From positions 2,987,001 to 3,051,000 of the forward strand of contig NZ_CP020104.1 of the NCBI RefSeq assembly GCF_002056795.1: a stretch of 64,000 nt of DNA, written 5' to 3'. Under the pieces are notes generated by a model, which searched no databases, was not told where the DNA came from, and saw only the letters and a list, made by a program, of their open reading frames with translations. Below, piece after piece: positions 1 to 8,889 of this stretch. The stretch comes from Spirosoma aerolatum (lineage in GTDB: Bacteria > Bacteroidota > Bacteroidia > Cytophagales > Spirosomataceae). Numbering within the stretch: position 1 is the first letter of the stretch; each line of letters opens with the position of its first letter. A program made the translations under genes and the position numbers.

Positions 1-1785
1 TTGTCCGGGGCGAAACACAACCGCCTGCCCTTTGGCTTCGTCGCTGATCGTGGCTGATCGGAGGGCGATTCGTTTGCCATTGACGGCCTCAACGCTATTG
101 ATACGAAACTCCAGTAAACTCCGTTTGCGGAACATTTCGCCATCGGCTCGTTTGATGCGACTTACTTCGCCATAAGCGGTAGCCCCACTCTGAATAACGA
201 CTTCGCCATCACTGATAACGGGTTCAGTAACCCGAAAACGAATGGATTGGCCTTCCTGTGAGGCATCCGACGACAGCCCTTCTACCAGCGCCAGGTTTAC
301 TCGCAAACGTCGGATGATAATTGCTTTTCGAACCGTTGTTTTCGGAGTAACCGTCTCAGATACAGATTCGGATTTGGTCGCTGGGGCGGCTGGATTGGCA
401 GGCGTTTCCGATGGCGTAACTGGTGATCCAGTACCCGATTTTTTAACCTCTGCTGGCCCGGCTACGTATTGTCTGGGGAGTACAGTTTTCGGTTGGGGTA
501 CCTTCTCTTTTTTCTCTACTGGGGCAGGTGCCACCGTTTTGGGTTGGGTAGGTAGAGGAACTGAAACGGTGGTTGGTGTTTCCTGAGCCAGTGTAACCTC
601 AGTCGGATGTTGATCGGTCAGTGTTTCGGGTTGCTTAGGCTTCGGTTTTACATCCTGTTTAGGCACAACCGTCTGTGTTTGATCGGCTGTGGTTTGGGGC
701 TTGTCGGTTTGGTCGAAAACGATCAGGCCAATGAACAGAAGCGCCACCAGCGTAAGGCCTCCTGCCAGTAACGTTTGCCAGTTGTCGGAAGCCCAGCGCA
801 TAGCTGGTTGACTCCTGCCAGACTCGGTGGCGGCTGGCGTTACTTTTGTTTCGGCCAGTACCGTTTGCCGAACAGGCTGGATATTCCACACATCGGTTGT
901 TGGTGCAGTTGTTGAAGCGGCTAGTTTGGAGGGATCGAGGATGGCCAGTTGCGAATAATACGGTTGGAGTGCCTTCTGAAACTCTTTGGCATCGGCAAAC
1001 CGCTTGGTCGGATTTTTATCGAGGGCTTTGTGGACAATGGCTTCCAGTTCTTTGGGCACCTGTGGATTCAGCTTCCGAAGCGCAGTGGGTTTTTCCTGAA
1101 CAATAGCCTGCATCAGCGCGTAGTCGGTACGGCTGGCAAATGGAAGTTTCCCCGATAGCAATTCATACAGGAGAATACCCATCGCGTAGATGTCGGAAGC
1201 CGCCGAGGGAGCTTCTCCCTGCACCAGTTCGGGCGCCATGTATTCGAGCGTGCCAACGATGCGGTTTACCTGAGTCAACCGTTGGTTGCCGATCACGCGG
1301 GCAATGCCAAAATCCATCAGCTTTACCGTTCCCTCGGGAGTCAGCATCAGATTGGCGGGTTTGATGTCACGGTGTAAGATCCCTTTCCGGTGGGCATGAG
1401 AAAGGCCCTCAAGACCCTGTCTGACAATTTCGGCGGCTACTGGAGCGGGCAATGCCCCTGCTTTGCGAATCAGTGCTTCCAGGCTGTCGCCCTCCACAAA
1501 TTCCATGGCCATGAAATAGTCCGACCCATCCTGCAAAAAGTTGTAAACGACGGCTATGTTGGGATGGTTGAGCCGGGCCAGAATCAGCGCTTCGTTGCGG
1601 AAACGTTCCATAAACGAGGTCTGGCTGACGAGGTGCGTATGTAACATCTTAACAGCTACAGGACGTTCGAGATGTGTATCGGTGGCCTGATAAACGGTAC
1701 CCATCCCGCCCTCGCCCAGCAGCGATTCAACGCGGTAATGGTGGATTAATCGGCCTCTCATGGGGGATTGCATGGTGGTAGTCAT
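1..1785 (-). CDS. Membrane-anchored Ser/Thr protein kinase (C-terminus cut by window edge)
   Basis: Hanks-type kinase whose frame is open to the window edge, giving 595 visible codons. The N-terminal kinase domain shows GEGGMG (about residue 24), AVKML, HRDIKPAN (about 137) and DFG followed by APE. A single membrane segment lies near residues 337-357. A Pro/Thr/Gln-rich linker and a basic beta-rich domain (about 485-595) follow, which would be extracytoplasmic. That last domain resembles the VirB10/TrbI-like fold seen in some envelope proteins, but this is only an impression. The start ATG overlaps the stop of the upstream phosphatase gene by 4 bp (ATGA), so translation is probably coupled. 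All catalytic motifs are present, so it should be an active kinase. Confidence 0.93.
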   Translation of the reverse strand, partial: MTTTMQSPMRGRLIHHYRVESLLGEGGMGTVYQATDTHLERPVAVKMLHTHLVSQTSFMERFRNEALILARLNHPNIAVVYNFLQDGSDYFMAMEFVEGDSLEALIRKAGALPAPVAAEIVRQGLEGLSHAHRKGILHRDIKPANLMLTPEGTVKLMDFGIARVIGNQRLTQVNRIVGTLEYMAPELVQGEAPSAASDIYAMGILLYELLSGKLPFASRTDYALMQAIVQEKPTALRKLNPQVPKELEAIVHKALDKNPTKRFADAKEFQKALQPYYSQLAILDPSKLAASTTAPTTDVWNIQPVRQTVLAETKVTPAATESGRSQPAMRWASDNWQTLLAGGLTLVALLFIGLIVFDQTDKPQTTADQTQTVVPKQDVKPKPKQPETLTDQHPTEVTLAQETPTTVSVPLPTQPKTVAPAPVEKKEKVPQPKTVLPRQYVAGPAEVKKSGTGSPVTPSETPANPAAPATKSESVSETVTPKTTVRKAIIIRRLRVNLALVEGLSSDASQEGQSIRFRVTEPVISDGEVVIQSGATAYGEVSRIKRADGEMFRKRSLLEFRINSVEAVNGKRIALRSATISDEAKGQAVVFRPGQ

Positions 1786-2726
1786 TGAGGAAGTTCGACA
1801 TCACGAGTGAAAGGTAAATCGAATTCGCGGGTTTCTTTGGGTGTAGTTCCTGGGTCGGCGTCGGTACGTTCGGCCAGTACAATCGTAATGTTGTCATGCC
1901 CTCCCCGACTCTTAGCCATAGTCACCAGTTCGTCGGCAGCATCGTGAAGATCGGCCTGTTGCAACACGCGGATAAAATCGGCTTCCAGGCAGTACTCATA
2001 CAGGCCATCGGAACAGAGCATCAGTCGATCGCCCTGATCGAACGGGAGAATGCAGCGCCCCAGATCGACCCGAATATCGGCTTTGGTGCCCATGGCCTGG
2101 GTGAGCACGTTGCGTTCCGGGTGGCTGGCTGCGGCTTCGGGTGTTATACCGCCTTTTCGCAGTAATTCCTGAATATAGGTATGATCCTGGGTTAACTGAA
2201 TTAACTGTCCCGATTTAAACAGATAAGCCCGGCTGTCGCCAACATGGGCAAAATAAAGCTGATGGTCGTGGACAACAATAGCTGTGCAGGTGGTGCCCAT
2301 ACCCCGGAACGTATCGTGCAGTCGGGCTTCGTCAAAAATCTGGCGGTTGGCCACTTGAAACGCCCGACCCAGGTTTTTTTCGATGGTTTCGGTTTGCTGG
2401 AAATATTCCCGGTTTATGATTTCGGCGGCCATCTGACTCGCCACCTCACCGGCCAGATGGCCGCCCATGCCGTCTGCTACAAGTAGTAGATGCCCTTTTA
2501 TTCGCCGAAGCCCTTCATCGGCCAGCCGGACAAACAACCCGGTATCTTCATTATTCTGGCGGACATTCCCCCGGTCGGAAACCACCACAGCGTTGATTTC
2601 ATCGGCCGAAGGCGTAGGGGCTGGTGGCGTGGTTACCTGGGTTGGTTGGTCGAGTTCCGATTCGGCTGTTTCCGGCAGCGTTGTTGGCTCGTCTTGCCCA
2701 AATAGCCATTTGAAGAAATTTTTCAT
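1782..2726 (-). CDS. PP2C-family Ser/Thr protein phosphatase
   Basis: Cytoplasmic metal-dependent phosphatase of about 314 aa (PrpC/Stp type) that would reverse phosphorylation by the two flanking kinases. A short N-terminal helix (KNFFKWLFG) and a Pro/Thr-rich linker precede the catalytic domain. That domain carries SDRGNVRQNNED, ADGMGGH, GDSRAYL, CSDGLYEY and GGHDNITIV, which supply the metal-binding aspartates. An upstream in-frame ATG at 2807 would give 341 aa but overlaps the preceding kinase gene. The ATG at 2726, 13 bp after that kinase's stop, is preferred. The stop overlaps the next kinase's start by 4 bp. Confidence 0.93.
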   Translation of the reverse strand: MKNFFKWLFGQDEPTTLPETAESELDQPTQVTTPPAPTPSADEINAVVVSDRGNVRQNNEDTGLFVRLADEGLRRIKGHLLLVADGMGGHLAGEVASQMAAEIINREYFQQTETIEKNLGRAFQVANRQIFDEARLHDTFRGMGTTCTAIVVHDHQLYFAHVGDSRAYLFKSGQLIQLTQDHTYIQELLRKGGITPEAAASHPERNVLTQAMGTKADIRVDLGRCILPFDQGDRLMLCSDGLYEYCLEADFIRVLQQADLHDAADELVTMAKSRGGHDNITIVLAERTDADPGTTPKETREFDLPFTRDVELPQ

Positions 2727-2739
2727 GCTGATGTCGTTG

Positions 2740-3954
2740 CTATCGGTCGAAATAACACTGATAAATGTCTTTAACTTGGGGTGGTATGGTGTATTGCTGT
2801 TCAACACCCCGGTAACGAATGGTAATGGGTGTGGGCTGACCAGGGGTTCGGTTTACCACAAATGGCTCCTGCGATTGCACGCTGCCATCGGGCAAAACCA
2901 GTTCAAGCTCATAATCAGCGTTAAGTACTTCGACTTTGACCTGCTCATACCGAACAGGCGGCTTTACAGGCGTATCTGTTGGGTGGTTGATTAATGCTGG
3001 CTCGTTCTGCGGACTATTCAGCCAAATCAATAAACCGATGCCCGCTACAATCGCAACCAGCCAGTACCGAAATGATTGACTGGAAAAAGACCATTCGACG
3101 GGGGGGAGGCTGAATTGGGCCAATGCTTTTTCGATGATAAAGCCCGATTGAATCGGGTGTTCCAGCAGCGATTCAATCGAATTGGCGGCTGGTCGTCTGG
3201 CCGAATTTACAGATAAACACTGGCAAATCAAGTTGGATAGCGCGGGCGAAACGGTTGGGTTAAGTAATTGAGCGCTTGTGAATTGTGCTCGTTCGATCTG
3301 TTGGCGTAGCAGTAGCGGATTGGTTGAATTGAACGGTAAATGGCCAGTTGTCATTTCGTAGAGCATAACGCCTAGTGCCCATATATCCGATTTGGAATCG
3401 ACCTGCGCCCGAAACTGCTCAGGGGCCATAAATTCAGTGGTTCCAACGGCATACCCTACTTTCGTTAACTGAGGGCTGTACTGGCCTTTGGCAATCCCAA
3501 AATCGACTAGTTTAACCTGACCGTTGGGCTGAATCTGAACATTGGAAGGCTTCAGGTCGCGGTGTACAATGCCCATTTGGTGCAGGTATGCCATGGCGTT
3601 GGCAATCTGCTTGATGATTCGGGTGGCTTCTTCATTACTCAGTCGGCCTTTCCGTTGAATCAGCATCTCTAGCGACAAACCGTTAATCCATTCAATGACC
3701 AAAGCCGGGCGATCATCTAACGAGCTGAAATCGTACAGCGCAGCAATGTTCGGATGCGAGATCGAGGCTTGTACCAGGGCTTCGTTGCGGAACCGGGCGG
3801 CAAATTCGGGCCGGTACAACACTTTGACCGCTGCCTGTCGGCCTGTTTCACGATGAGTGCCCTTGAACACCTCACCCATACCACCGGCCCCTACATACTC
3901 AGTCAGGCGGTAGCCAGCAACAGTGCGGTTTAGGAAGGAGTGAGTGGGTGACAT
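2740..3954 (-). CDS. Membrane-anchored Ser/Thr protein kinase
   Basis: 404-aa Hanks-type kinase. Visible motifs are GAGGMG (about 22), the AVKVL lysine (about 45), HRDLKPSN (about 131), DFG (about 151) and APEQ (about 172). A transmembrane helix sits near 293-312 and a roughly 90-residue beta-rich tail follows, predicted to lie outside the cytoplasm. It is paralogous in layout to the kinase at 1-1785 but with a shorter tail. It lies between the FHA-protease and the phosphatase on the same strand. The phosphatase start follows 13 bp after its stop, so they are probably one transcript. The substrate is unknown; the FHA protein upstream is a plausible phospho-reader. Confidence 0.94.
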   Translation of the reverse strand: MSPTHSFLNRTVAGYRLTEYVGAGGMGEVFKGTHRETGRQAAVKVLYRPEFAARFRNEALVQASISHPNIAALYDFSSLDDRPALVIEWINGLSLEMLIQRKGRLSNEEATRIIKQIANAMAYLHQMGIVHRDLKPSNVQIQPNGQVKLVDFGIAKGQYSPQLTKVGYAVGTTEFMAPEQFRAQVDSKSDIWALGVMLYEMTTGHLPFNSTNPLLLRQQIERAQFTSAQLLNPTVSPALSNLICQCLSVNSARRPAANSIESLLEHPIQSGFIIEKALAQFSLPPVEWSFSSQSFRYWLVAIVAGIGLLIWLNSPQNEPALINHPTDTPVKPPVRYEQVKVEVLNADYELELVLPDGSVQSQEPFVVNRTPGQPTPITIRYRGVEQQYTIPPQVKDIYQCYFDR

Positions 3955-3985
3955 GACGTTGATTGATTTTTCGGTTGTTTGATTT

Positions 3986-4025
3986 CGGCTTACGGTAGCG
4001 AATGCCGTTGCGCTACCGTAAGCCG
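3986..4025. repeat. Perfect 15-bp intergenic hairpin
   Basis: Arms at 3986-4000 and 4011-4025 are exact inverted copies (CGGCTTACGGTAGCG) with a 10-nt loop. It lies between the FHA-protease stop and the downstream kinase start, both leftward. The leftward strand has no U-run after the stem, so it may attenuate or stabilise RNA rather than terminate. The arm contains CTTACGG, a unit also seen at 46208. Confidence 0.8.
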
Positions 4026-4043
4026 TTTTACTGTACTCTGTTT

Positions 4044-5750
4044 TTATTCAACCACTTGCCGACGGCCCATCAATTCCAGTCCGTATTTGATGGGGATAGC
4101 GAAGGTGATGCGTGTGGCATCGCCACTGTTGGTACTGGCAGAGAAGATACCGATTGTATTGCCATTTTTGTCGAATACAGGACCTCCGCTGTTACCTGCT
4201 CCCGTTGCGTTGGCAGTCAACTGATAGTAGTCGCCAAATTCGCTATAGTATGCGGCTGCTTTACCAGCGGCCTGGCCACGGATCAGCTTGCCAATGTAGC
4301 CGGGGGTTACCGTTGCATCAGGGACTTTCACAATCTGTGGATTACGGTTCGAGAAGTCGGACGAGTACTCACCGACGAATACATCGGGCGAAATACCAGG
4401 GTAACCCATTACTGTGATTGGCTGACCTGGAGCAATTGTTTTATCGGCATCGAGCACTTTTACTGGTGTGAGCGACTCGCCAATGTCGATCTTGATGACG
4501 GCCACATCATGTTTCTGCGAAACGATGGGCTTACCCTGTGCCGGAAACCGCTGTTCGTTTTTGTTGAACGTGACATCCATGTACGTGTTGACGCCATCGA
4601 TGATTTTGCCCGACATCGGTTTCTTCCCAAAGAACTGGGTTTCGCCGGGTACCCACCGGAATTCCTGAACAGGCTGAGCACTGATTTCCCATCCTTTGGC
4701 CCCCTGAACCAGCAGAATGCCAGGGAAAGCATCCTGTGGGAAACTATAATATGAATTCCAGGCGGCTGCTACGTGCCGGTTTGTCATAATATGCCCCTGT
4801 GGCGACATTACAAATCCGGTTCCGCTGGCGCCTACCATCGCAATGGGTTTACCAACTGCTACATCACGTTTCAGGCCCAGCAGCGGTTCAATTTTGCCCG
4901 GTGCGGTTTCAATGTATACGGCCTTATTGATGATCGAACCATCTTTTAGCTTGATTGGCATATACTCGTGGTAAATGTCTTCGCCCGTCGTATGAACCAG
5001 TTTGTAGCCAAATTCGATGAACACAACTTTAGCCGTATTTTCTGAAGCGATTTGTTCGGGGCTCAGGCCATCCTTAACGGGTTCGATAATTTTCGTAGTG
5101 TCGTGCTGGTGAATCGTTATTGTTTTAACCTCTGGCTTGATTTTGTCTTTGAACGCATAGGCTAAACCAGAGAGGACAACCAGCAGGGCAGAAACGCCTA
5201 CCAGCACCGACTTATTGGTTTTCCGGCGCTCGGTCATCATCATCCGCTCCACCGTTTGTTTGCCCAGGCCTACTTTGTGTGGAACCGCCACATCATTGTC
5301 ATTGGCGGAAGCTGCCGCAACGGTTTCGGCAAGGCTCAGTTCAGTAGTTGGTTTGATAGACGTTGGAATGTCGACTACACGAGTGCTCATCATCAGCTCA
5401 GCCGGACGCGGATTCAAATCGAACTGGAACACCGGCCCACCCTGACCTAACTGGATTTCGTCGCCGGGTTGAATTGGGGCCGAACCGGCAATGCGGCTTT
5501 TGTTGACGAAAATTCCATTCCGTGAATTGTTATCGACTACCGTGAAGGCGAACTCCTTACCTGGTTCCCGAACAATTTTGCCGTGTTCGCGGGAGACGGC
5601 TGCGTCGCGTTCTGGGTCGAACCGTACCACATTGGTAGCTGCCCGGCCGAAGGTCAGTTCATTGTATTTCTTGTAATCGAATTCTTCGACTTGATTAGCT
5701 TTGGTGCCAGAGAGGTGGCGGATTACGTAGCGGTTTACAATCGTTGCCAT
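4044..5750 (-). CDS. FHA domain-transmembrane-trypsin-like serine protease fusion
   Basis: 568 aa. An N-terminal FHA phosphothreonine-binding domain (about 30-110) contains FGRAATN, SREHGK and NSRNGIFVN. A Ser/Thr-rich linker, one membrane helix (about 178-200) and an S1-type protease domain follow. The triad candidates are H in TNRHVAAAW (about 325), D in KHDVAVIKID and S in GAGNSGGPVFD. The topology implies a cytoplasmic phospho-sensor and a periplasmic protease, so signalling across the membrane is an inference. It is probably the first gene of the kinase/phosphatase operon. HtrA-like PDZ domains are not evident. Confidence 0.9.
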   Translation of the reverse strand: MATIVNRYVIRHLSGTKANQVEEFDYKKYNELTFGRAATNVVRFDPERDAAVSREHGKIVREPGKEFAFTVVDNNSRNGIFVNKSRIAGSAPIQPGDEIQLGQGGPVFQFDLNPRPAELMMSTRVVDIPTSIKPTTELSLAETVAAASANDNDVAVPHKVGLGKQTVERMMMTERRKTNKSVLVGVSALLVVLSGLAYAFKDKIKPEVKTITIHQHDTTKIIEPVKDGLSPEQIASENTAKVVFIEFGYKLVHTTGEDIYHEYMPIKLKDGSIINKAVYIETAPGKIEPLLGLKRDVAVGKPIAMVGASGTGFVMSPQGHIMTNRHVAAAWNSYYSFPQDAFPGILLVQGAKGWEISAQPVQEFRWVPGETQFFGKKPMSGKIIDGVNTYMDVTFNKNEQRFPAQGKPIVSQKHDVAVIKIDIGESLTPVKVLDADKTIAPGQPITVMGYPGISPDVFVGEYSSDFSNRNPQIVKVPDATVTPGYIGKLIRGQAAGKAAAYYSEFGDYYQLTANATGAGNSGGPVFDKNGNTIGIFSASTNSGDATRITFAIPIKYGLELMGRRQVVE

Positions 5751-5903
5751 GATTTCGTATCTATCTTGAGGTGAAAAGTTGTTGTCGTTTTGACTAATAC
5801 AAAGTTGGCGGATTGGGCCTCGGTGGGAAATCGGGAAATGCCCGGATTTCCGTTCAGAAAAACCTATATTTTGTATCTATAGGAAAACCTGTAGATTTAC
5901 GTA

Positions 5904-6028
5904 AAGAGTGAAAGGGCGGAAGAGTGAAAGAGTGATAAGGCTTTACTAGTGAGGTAGTTGCCTTGCTTGTTGGCCTTATCGCGCAACCTCCATCCGCTCT
6001 TTCGCTCTTTCACTCTTTCGCTCTTTTT
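5904..6028. repeat. Inverted array of 8-bp GAGYGAAA units (copy 1)
   Basis: The left arm (5906-5937) holds four degenerate units, including GAGTGAAA at 5906 and 5922. The right arm (5997-6028) holds four complementary units of the CTCTTTCG/CTCTTTCA type. GATAAGG (5934-5940) also pairs with CCTTATC (5974-5980). The array ends 5 bp before the ATG of the histidine kinase at 6034. Copies 2 and 3 are at 18162 and 37791. Confidence 0.85.
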
Positions 6029-6033
6029 TCCCC

Positions 6034-8103
6034 ATGCGCTACCTCTTCTTTCTCTGCCTGAACTGTATGATGGCTGTTGCGCAGAACCCCATCATTGATT
6101 CGTTAAAGACCCAGCTAACCAAATTGCCTGCCGACAGCAATCGCGTAAAAACGATGCACGAACTGGCAACTAACCTGTGGTGGAATGGGTACGATTCACT
6201 GGCTCGACAGACACTGATGCAGGCGAGGCAGGTGGCCCGAAAAGTAGCCTATAAGCCAGGGGAAATCCGCGCCCGACTTGCGCTGGCTCGAATCGAAGCC
6301 GACTATCTGTCTGATACGAAATCGGCCCATGCTCAGTTAGACACAGCGTTGAAAATGGCTACGGCCATTCATGATTTATCGCTGGAGGGGCAAGTGTATT
6401 TACGACGGGCGCAACTCTATGAAAACATCATGGACAAGCTGCCTCAGGCCCGAACTCTCCTGGAGCAGTCACTGAAAAAATTTCAGCAGGCACATGACCA
6501 GAAATGGGAAGCGCAAGCCTATAACGAAATGGCGATCATGAAAATGGGCGAAGGCAACTATGTAGCGGCTATTAACCTCTGGCTGAATGCCCGACGCCTT
6601 CAGGAGAAGATTCAGGATTGGAAAGGCTTACGGTCGACGTTGCCAAATCTGGGTGCTGTATATATTAAACTCAATCGTTACGACGAAGCCATGGCCTGTT
6701 TTACCGAAGCAAAGGTTGTGGCCCAACGATTAAATGACCAGATGGTGCAGCACTTCCTAACAGGTCGGCAGGCGGAGATTCTGGAACGCAAAAAGCAGTA
6801 TACCAAAGCGTTACCGCTCATGATAGGGTTAGTTAAAGCTTATTCTGATCCCTATCAGCCGGCTTCGCTGGCCAGGGCTTATGGCATAACCGGGCGATTG
6901 TATATTGAGCTTAAACAGTATGATAAGGCATTAGACTACAGCAGGCTGGCCCAGGCAACCTATCGGAAGACTGTAGAAGATACCCAGGATGTTGTTGAGC
7001 ACAACGCGCAGAGTAATTTTGGAAAAATATATCTGGCTTTAAAACAGTATGATAAAGCGGCTGCTTCGGCTAAAGTTGGTCTCGATTGGACAAAAGGCGT
7101 GAAAGAGATGCGTCCCGAACGAACAGAATACATTCGACAATTGGCAGAAGCATACGACCATCTGGGCCAGCCAGCGAAGGCACTCACGTATTATAAATGG
7201 TACAAGGCGGAAGCTGATACCATGCTCAATGAAGAGGCTATGCAGAAGGCAACGGTTGCCAGTATGACCTATGAATTCGAGAAAAAACAGCAGGGTGTTC
7301 GGTTAAAACAGGCGCAGCAGGAAGCCCGGATTCAGTCGCTGGAAAACGATAAACTCGAACAACTTCGCAATTTCCTGATTGCTCTGCTGGTTGCGGCTGC
7401 GGGTATTCTGGGGTATGTGTTCTGGTCGAACCGGCAGTTGAAGGTTAAAAATGAAGAACTTTCGCAAAAGAACGCAGAGATCGAAGCAGCCCTCTATCGC
7501 GGCCAGACCATCGAACGCAAGCGGGTCGCCAGTGAATTGCACGACAGCGTGGCCGCCAAAGTATCTGCCCTGAAATGGCGATTCGAAGCCTTCGATACCG
7601 ACAGTTTCGACGAACAGCAACTCCGAGAGCACAACCGGTTGCTGGATCACCTGGGTGAGGTATACGACGATATACGGGCCATCTCGCACAACCTTATGCC
7701 GGAAATTCTGGAAAAGCAGGGATTGCAGGCTGCCCTCATTAAGCTGACCGATACATTGAATGTCCAGAATCGCACGAAGTTTCAGCTAGCCGTAGAAGAG
7801 TCGGGGGAGGATGTGCGGGGGAAAACGGCTTATGAACTCTACGCCATCACACTCGAACTGGTCAACAACATCCTCAAGCATGCCAAAGCGCGTCAGGCCG
7901 ATATTACGCTGGCCCGTCAGAATGGAATTCTGGCTCTAACCGTCCAGGACGACGGACAAGGTATTGTTTCTGGAAAAGTGCGAAACGGTATCGGTCTACA
8001 GAATATTCAATCGCGTCTGGAGCGGCTGGGTGGCACCTGCCAGATCGCTAACCGCGAACAGGGCGGCACGCAGGTAAACGTACAAATTCCGGTGGCTGCG
8101 TAG
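6034..8103 (+). CDS. TPR-containing sensor histidine kinase (HisKA_3/NarX-like)
   Basis: 689 aa. A signal peptide (about 1-17) and a periplasmic TPR-rich sensor region (about 30-400) come first. A coiled coil, one membrane helix (about 442-465) and a HisKA_3 phosphoacceptor domain follow, with H in SELHDSVAAK at about residue 503. The C-terminal ATPase domain shows ELVNNILKHAKA, DDGQG and NGIGLQNI. This class phosphorylates NarL/LuxR-type regulators. The nearest such regulator is at 11545, on the other strand and separated by three genes. The start lies just after an octamer hairpin. The stop abuts the convergent gene at 8104 with no spacer. Confidence 0.93.
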   Translation: MRYLFFLCLNCMMAVAQNPIIDSLKTQLTKLPADSNRVKTMHELATNLWWNGYDSLARQTLMQARQVARKVAYKPGEIRARLALARIEADYLSDTKSAHAQLDTALKMATAIHDLSLEGQVYLRRAQLYENIMDKLPQARTLLEQSLKKFQQAHDQKWEAQAYNEMAIMKMGEGNYVAAINLWLNARRLQEKIQDWKGLRSTLPNLGAVYIKLNRYDEAMACFTEAKVVAQRLNDQMVQHFLTGRQAEILERKKQYTKALPLMIGLVKAYSDPYQPASLARAYGITGRLYIELKQYDKALDYSRLAQATYRKTVEDTQDVVEHNAQSNFGKIYLALKQYDKAAASAKVGLDWTKGVKEMRPERTEYIRQLAEAYDHLGQPAKALTYYKWYKAEADTMLNEEAMQKATVASMTYEFEKKQQGVRLKQAQQEARIQSLENDKLEQLRNFLIALLVAAAGILGYVFWSNRQLKVKNEELSQKNAEIEAALYRGQTIERKRVASELHDSVAAKVSALKWRFEAFDTDSFDEQQLREHNRLLDHLGEVYDDIRAISHNLMPEILEKQGLQAALIKLTDTLNVQNRTKFQLAVEESGEDVRGKTAYELYAITLELVNNILKHAKARQADITLARQNGILALTVQDDGQGIVSGKVRNGIGLQNIQSRLERLGGTCQIANREQGGTQVNVQIPVAA

Positions 8104-8871
8104 TTACCACACTTCATCCATAGTTTGTTTAAATAATTCGTTCAGTAATTGCGTATTAGGCTGCTCTGGGCGTTCAATACTGTCGATATATTTTGTGTAA
8201 TAGTGAATTTTTTCTTCTAGGAAATCATTCAGCTTTTTAATTTTCGGTTCTTCTTTTAACTCCTCTCCTGACATTTTTCGTACCAATAGATTTGCAATTT
8301 CATTTTTTAATTCTTTATCTGGAACCTGAGAGTCTAGAAGTTTATGGAACTCCATCGGAGCCATTGTATTTGTTTGTTTGATCCAGTCGCAAGCAAGAAT
8401 AGGCCGAAGTACATAAAAATATTTTTTTACTCGTACCTTATCTCTATGTAAATATTCACGAAAGTTACCTTCTGCCATATGTAGGTAATGGTGGAGGCAC
8501 GATTTGGGGTTGAAATATTGCTTTGTCAATTCTCTTAATTTACCTGCTGTAGAAAAAGGCTCAAGGTAAACAATAGGGCTCCATAGCCATTCCAGCAAGG
8601 GTGGATTTGATTTGCGGAAAAGCCGTAAAGCCTTTTGTAATTCCCAGCCCGCCAAATCAATATCATTTGGTAAAATTTGTTCCTGATTGTCTTTTTTATC
8701 ATCAATGCTTAAATACCAATCTAGCCTATGAACATAAATATATCTCACATCCCAGTCACTGTTTGCTGAAGCAAAGCCCCAGGCACGACTGCCACTTTCA
8801 ACGGCATAAAGTATTTTTATATCATGTTGAATTTCTAGCTGTAATAGCTCTGTTTTGATTTCTTCAGTCAT
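8104..8871 (-). CDS. RlaP/YcgL-like polymerase-beta-superfamily nucleotidyltransferase
   Basis: 255 aa, AT-rich compared with its neighbours. The N-terminal half has the nucleotidyltransferase signature GSRAWGFASANSDWDVR, matching GSRxxG...SDxDxR, with a likely third acidic residue in NDIDL. The family (PF10127) is known from RNA-repair operons and phages, but no RNA ligase is visible here, so the substrate is unknown. It lies 18 bp after the GIY-YIG gene on the same strand, so the two are probably co-transcribed. The stop touches the stop of the convergent histidine kinase. Base composition and lack of link to its neighbours suggest horizontal acquisition. Confidence 0.82.
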   Translation of the reverse strand: MTEEIKTELLQLEIQHDIKILYAVESGSRAWGFASANSDWDVRYIYVHRLDWYLSIDDKKDNQEQILPNDIDLAGWELQKALRLFRKSNPPLLEWLWSPIVYLEPFSTAGKLRELTKQYFNPKSCLHHYLHMAEGNFREYLHRDKVRVKKYFYVLRPILACDWIKQTNTMAPMEFHKLLDSQVPDKELKNEIANLLVRKMSGEELKEEPKIKKLNDFLEEKIHYYTKYIDSIERPEQPNTQLLNELFKQTMDEVW

Positions 8872-8889
8872 AGTTGAAAACGTATAATA

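Noticed and set aside
242..1644. Rightward reading frames across the first kinase gene
   Set aside because: They lie antisense to a kinase frame with all catalytic motifs and have no recognisable domains.
4002..4754. 250-codon rightward frame
   Set aside because: It overlaps the FHA-protease gene antisense, lacks a family, and its composition is that of a complementary shadow.
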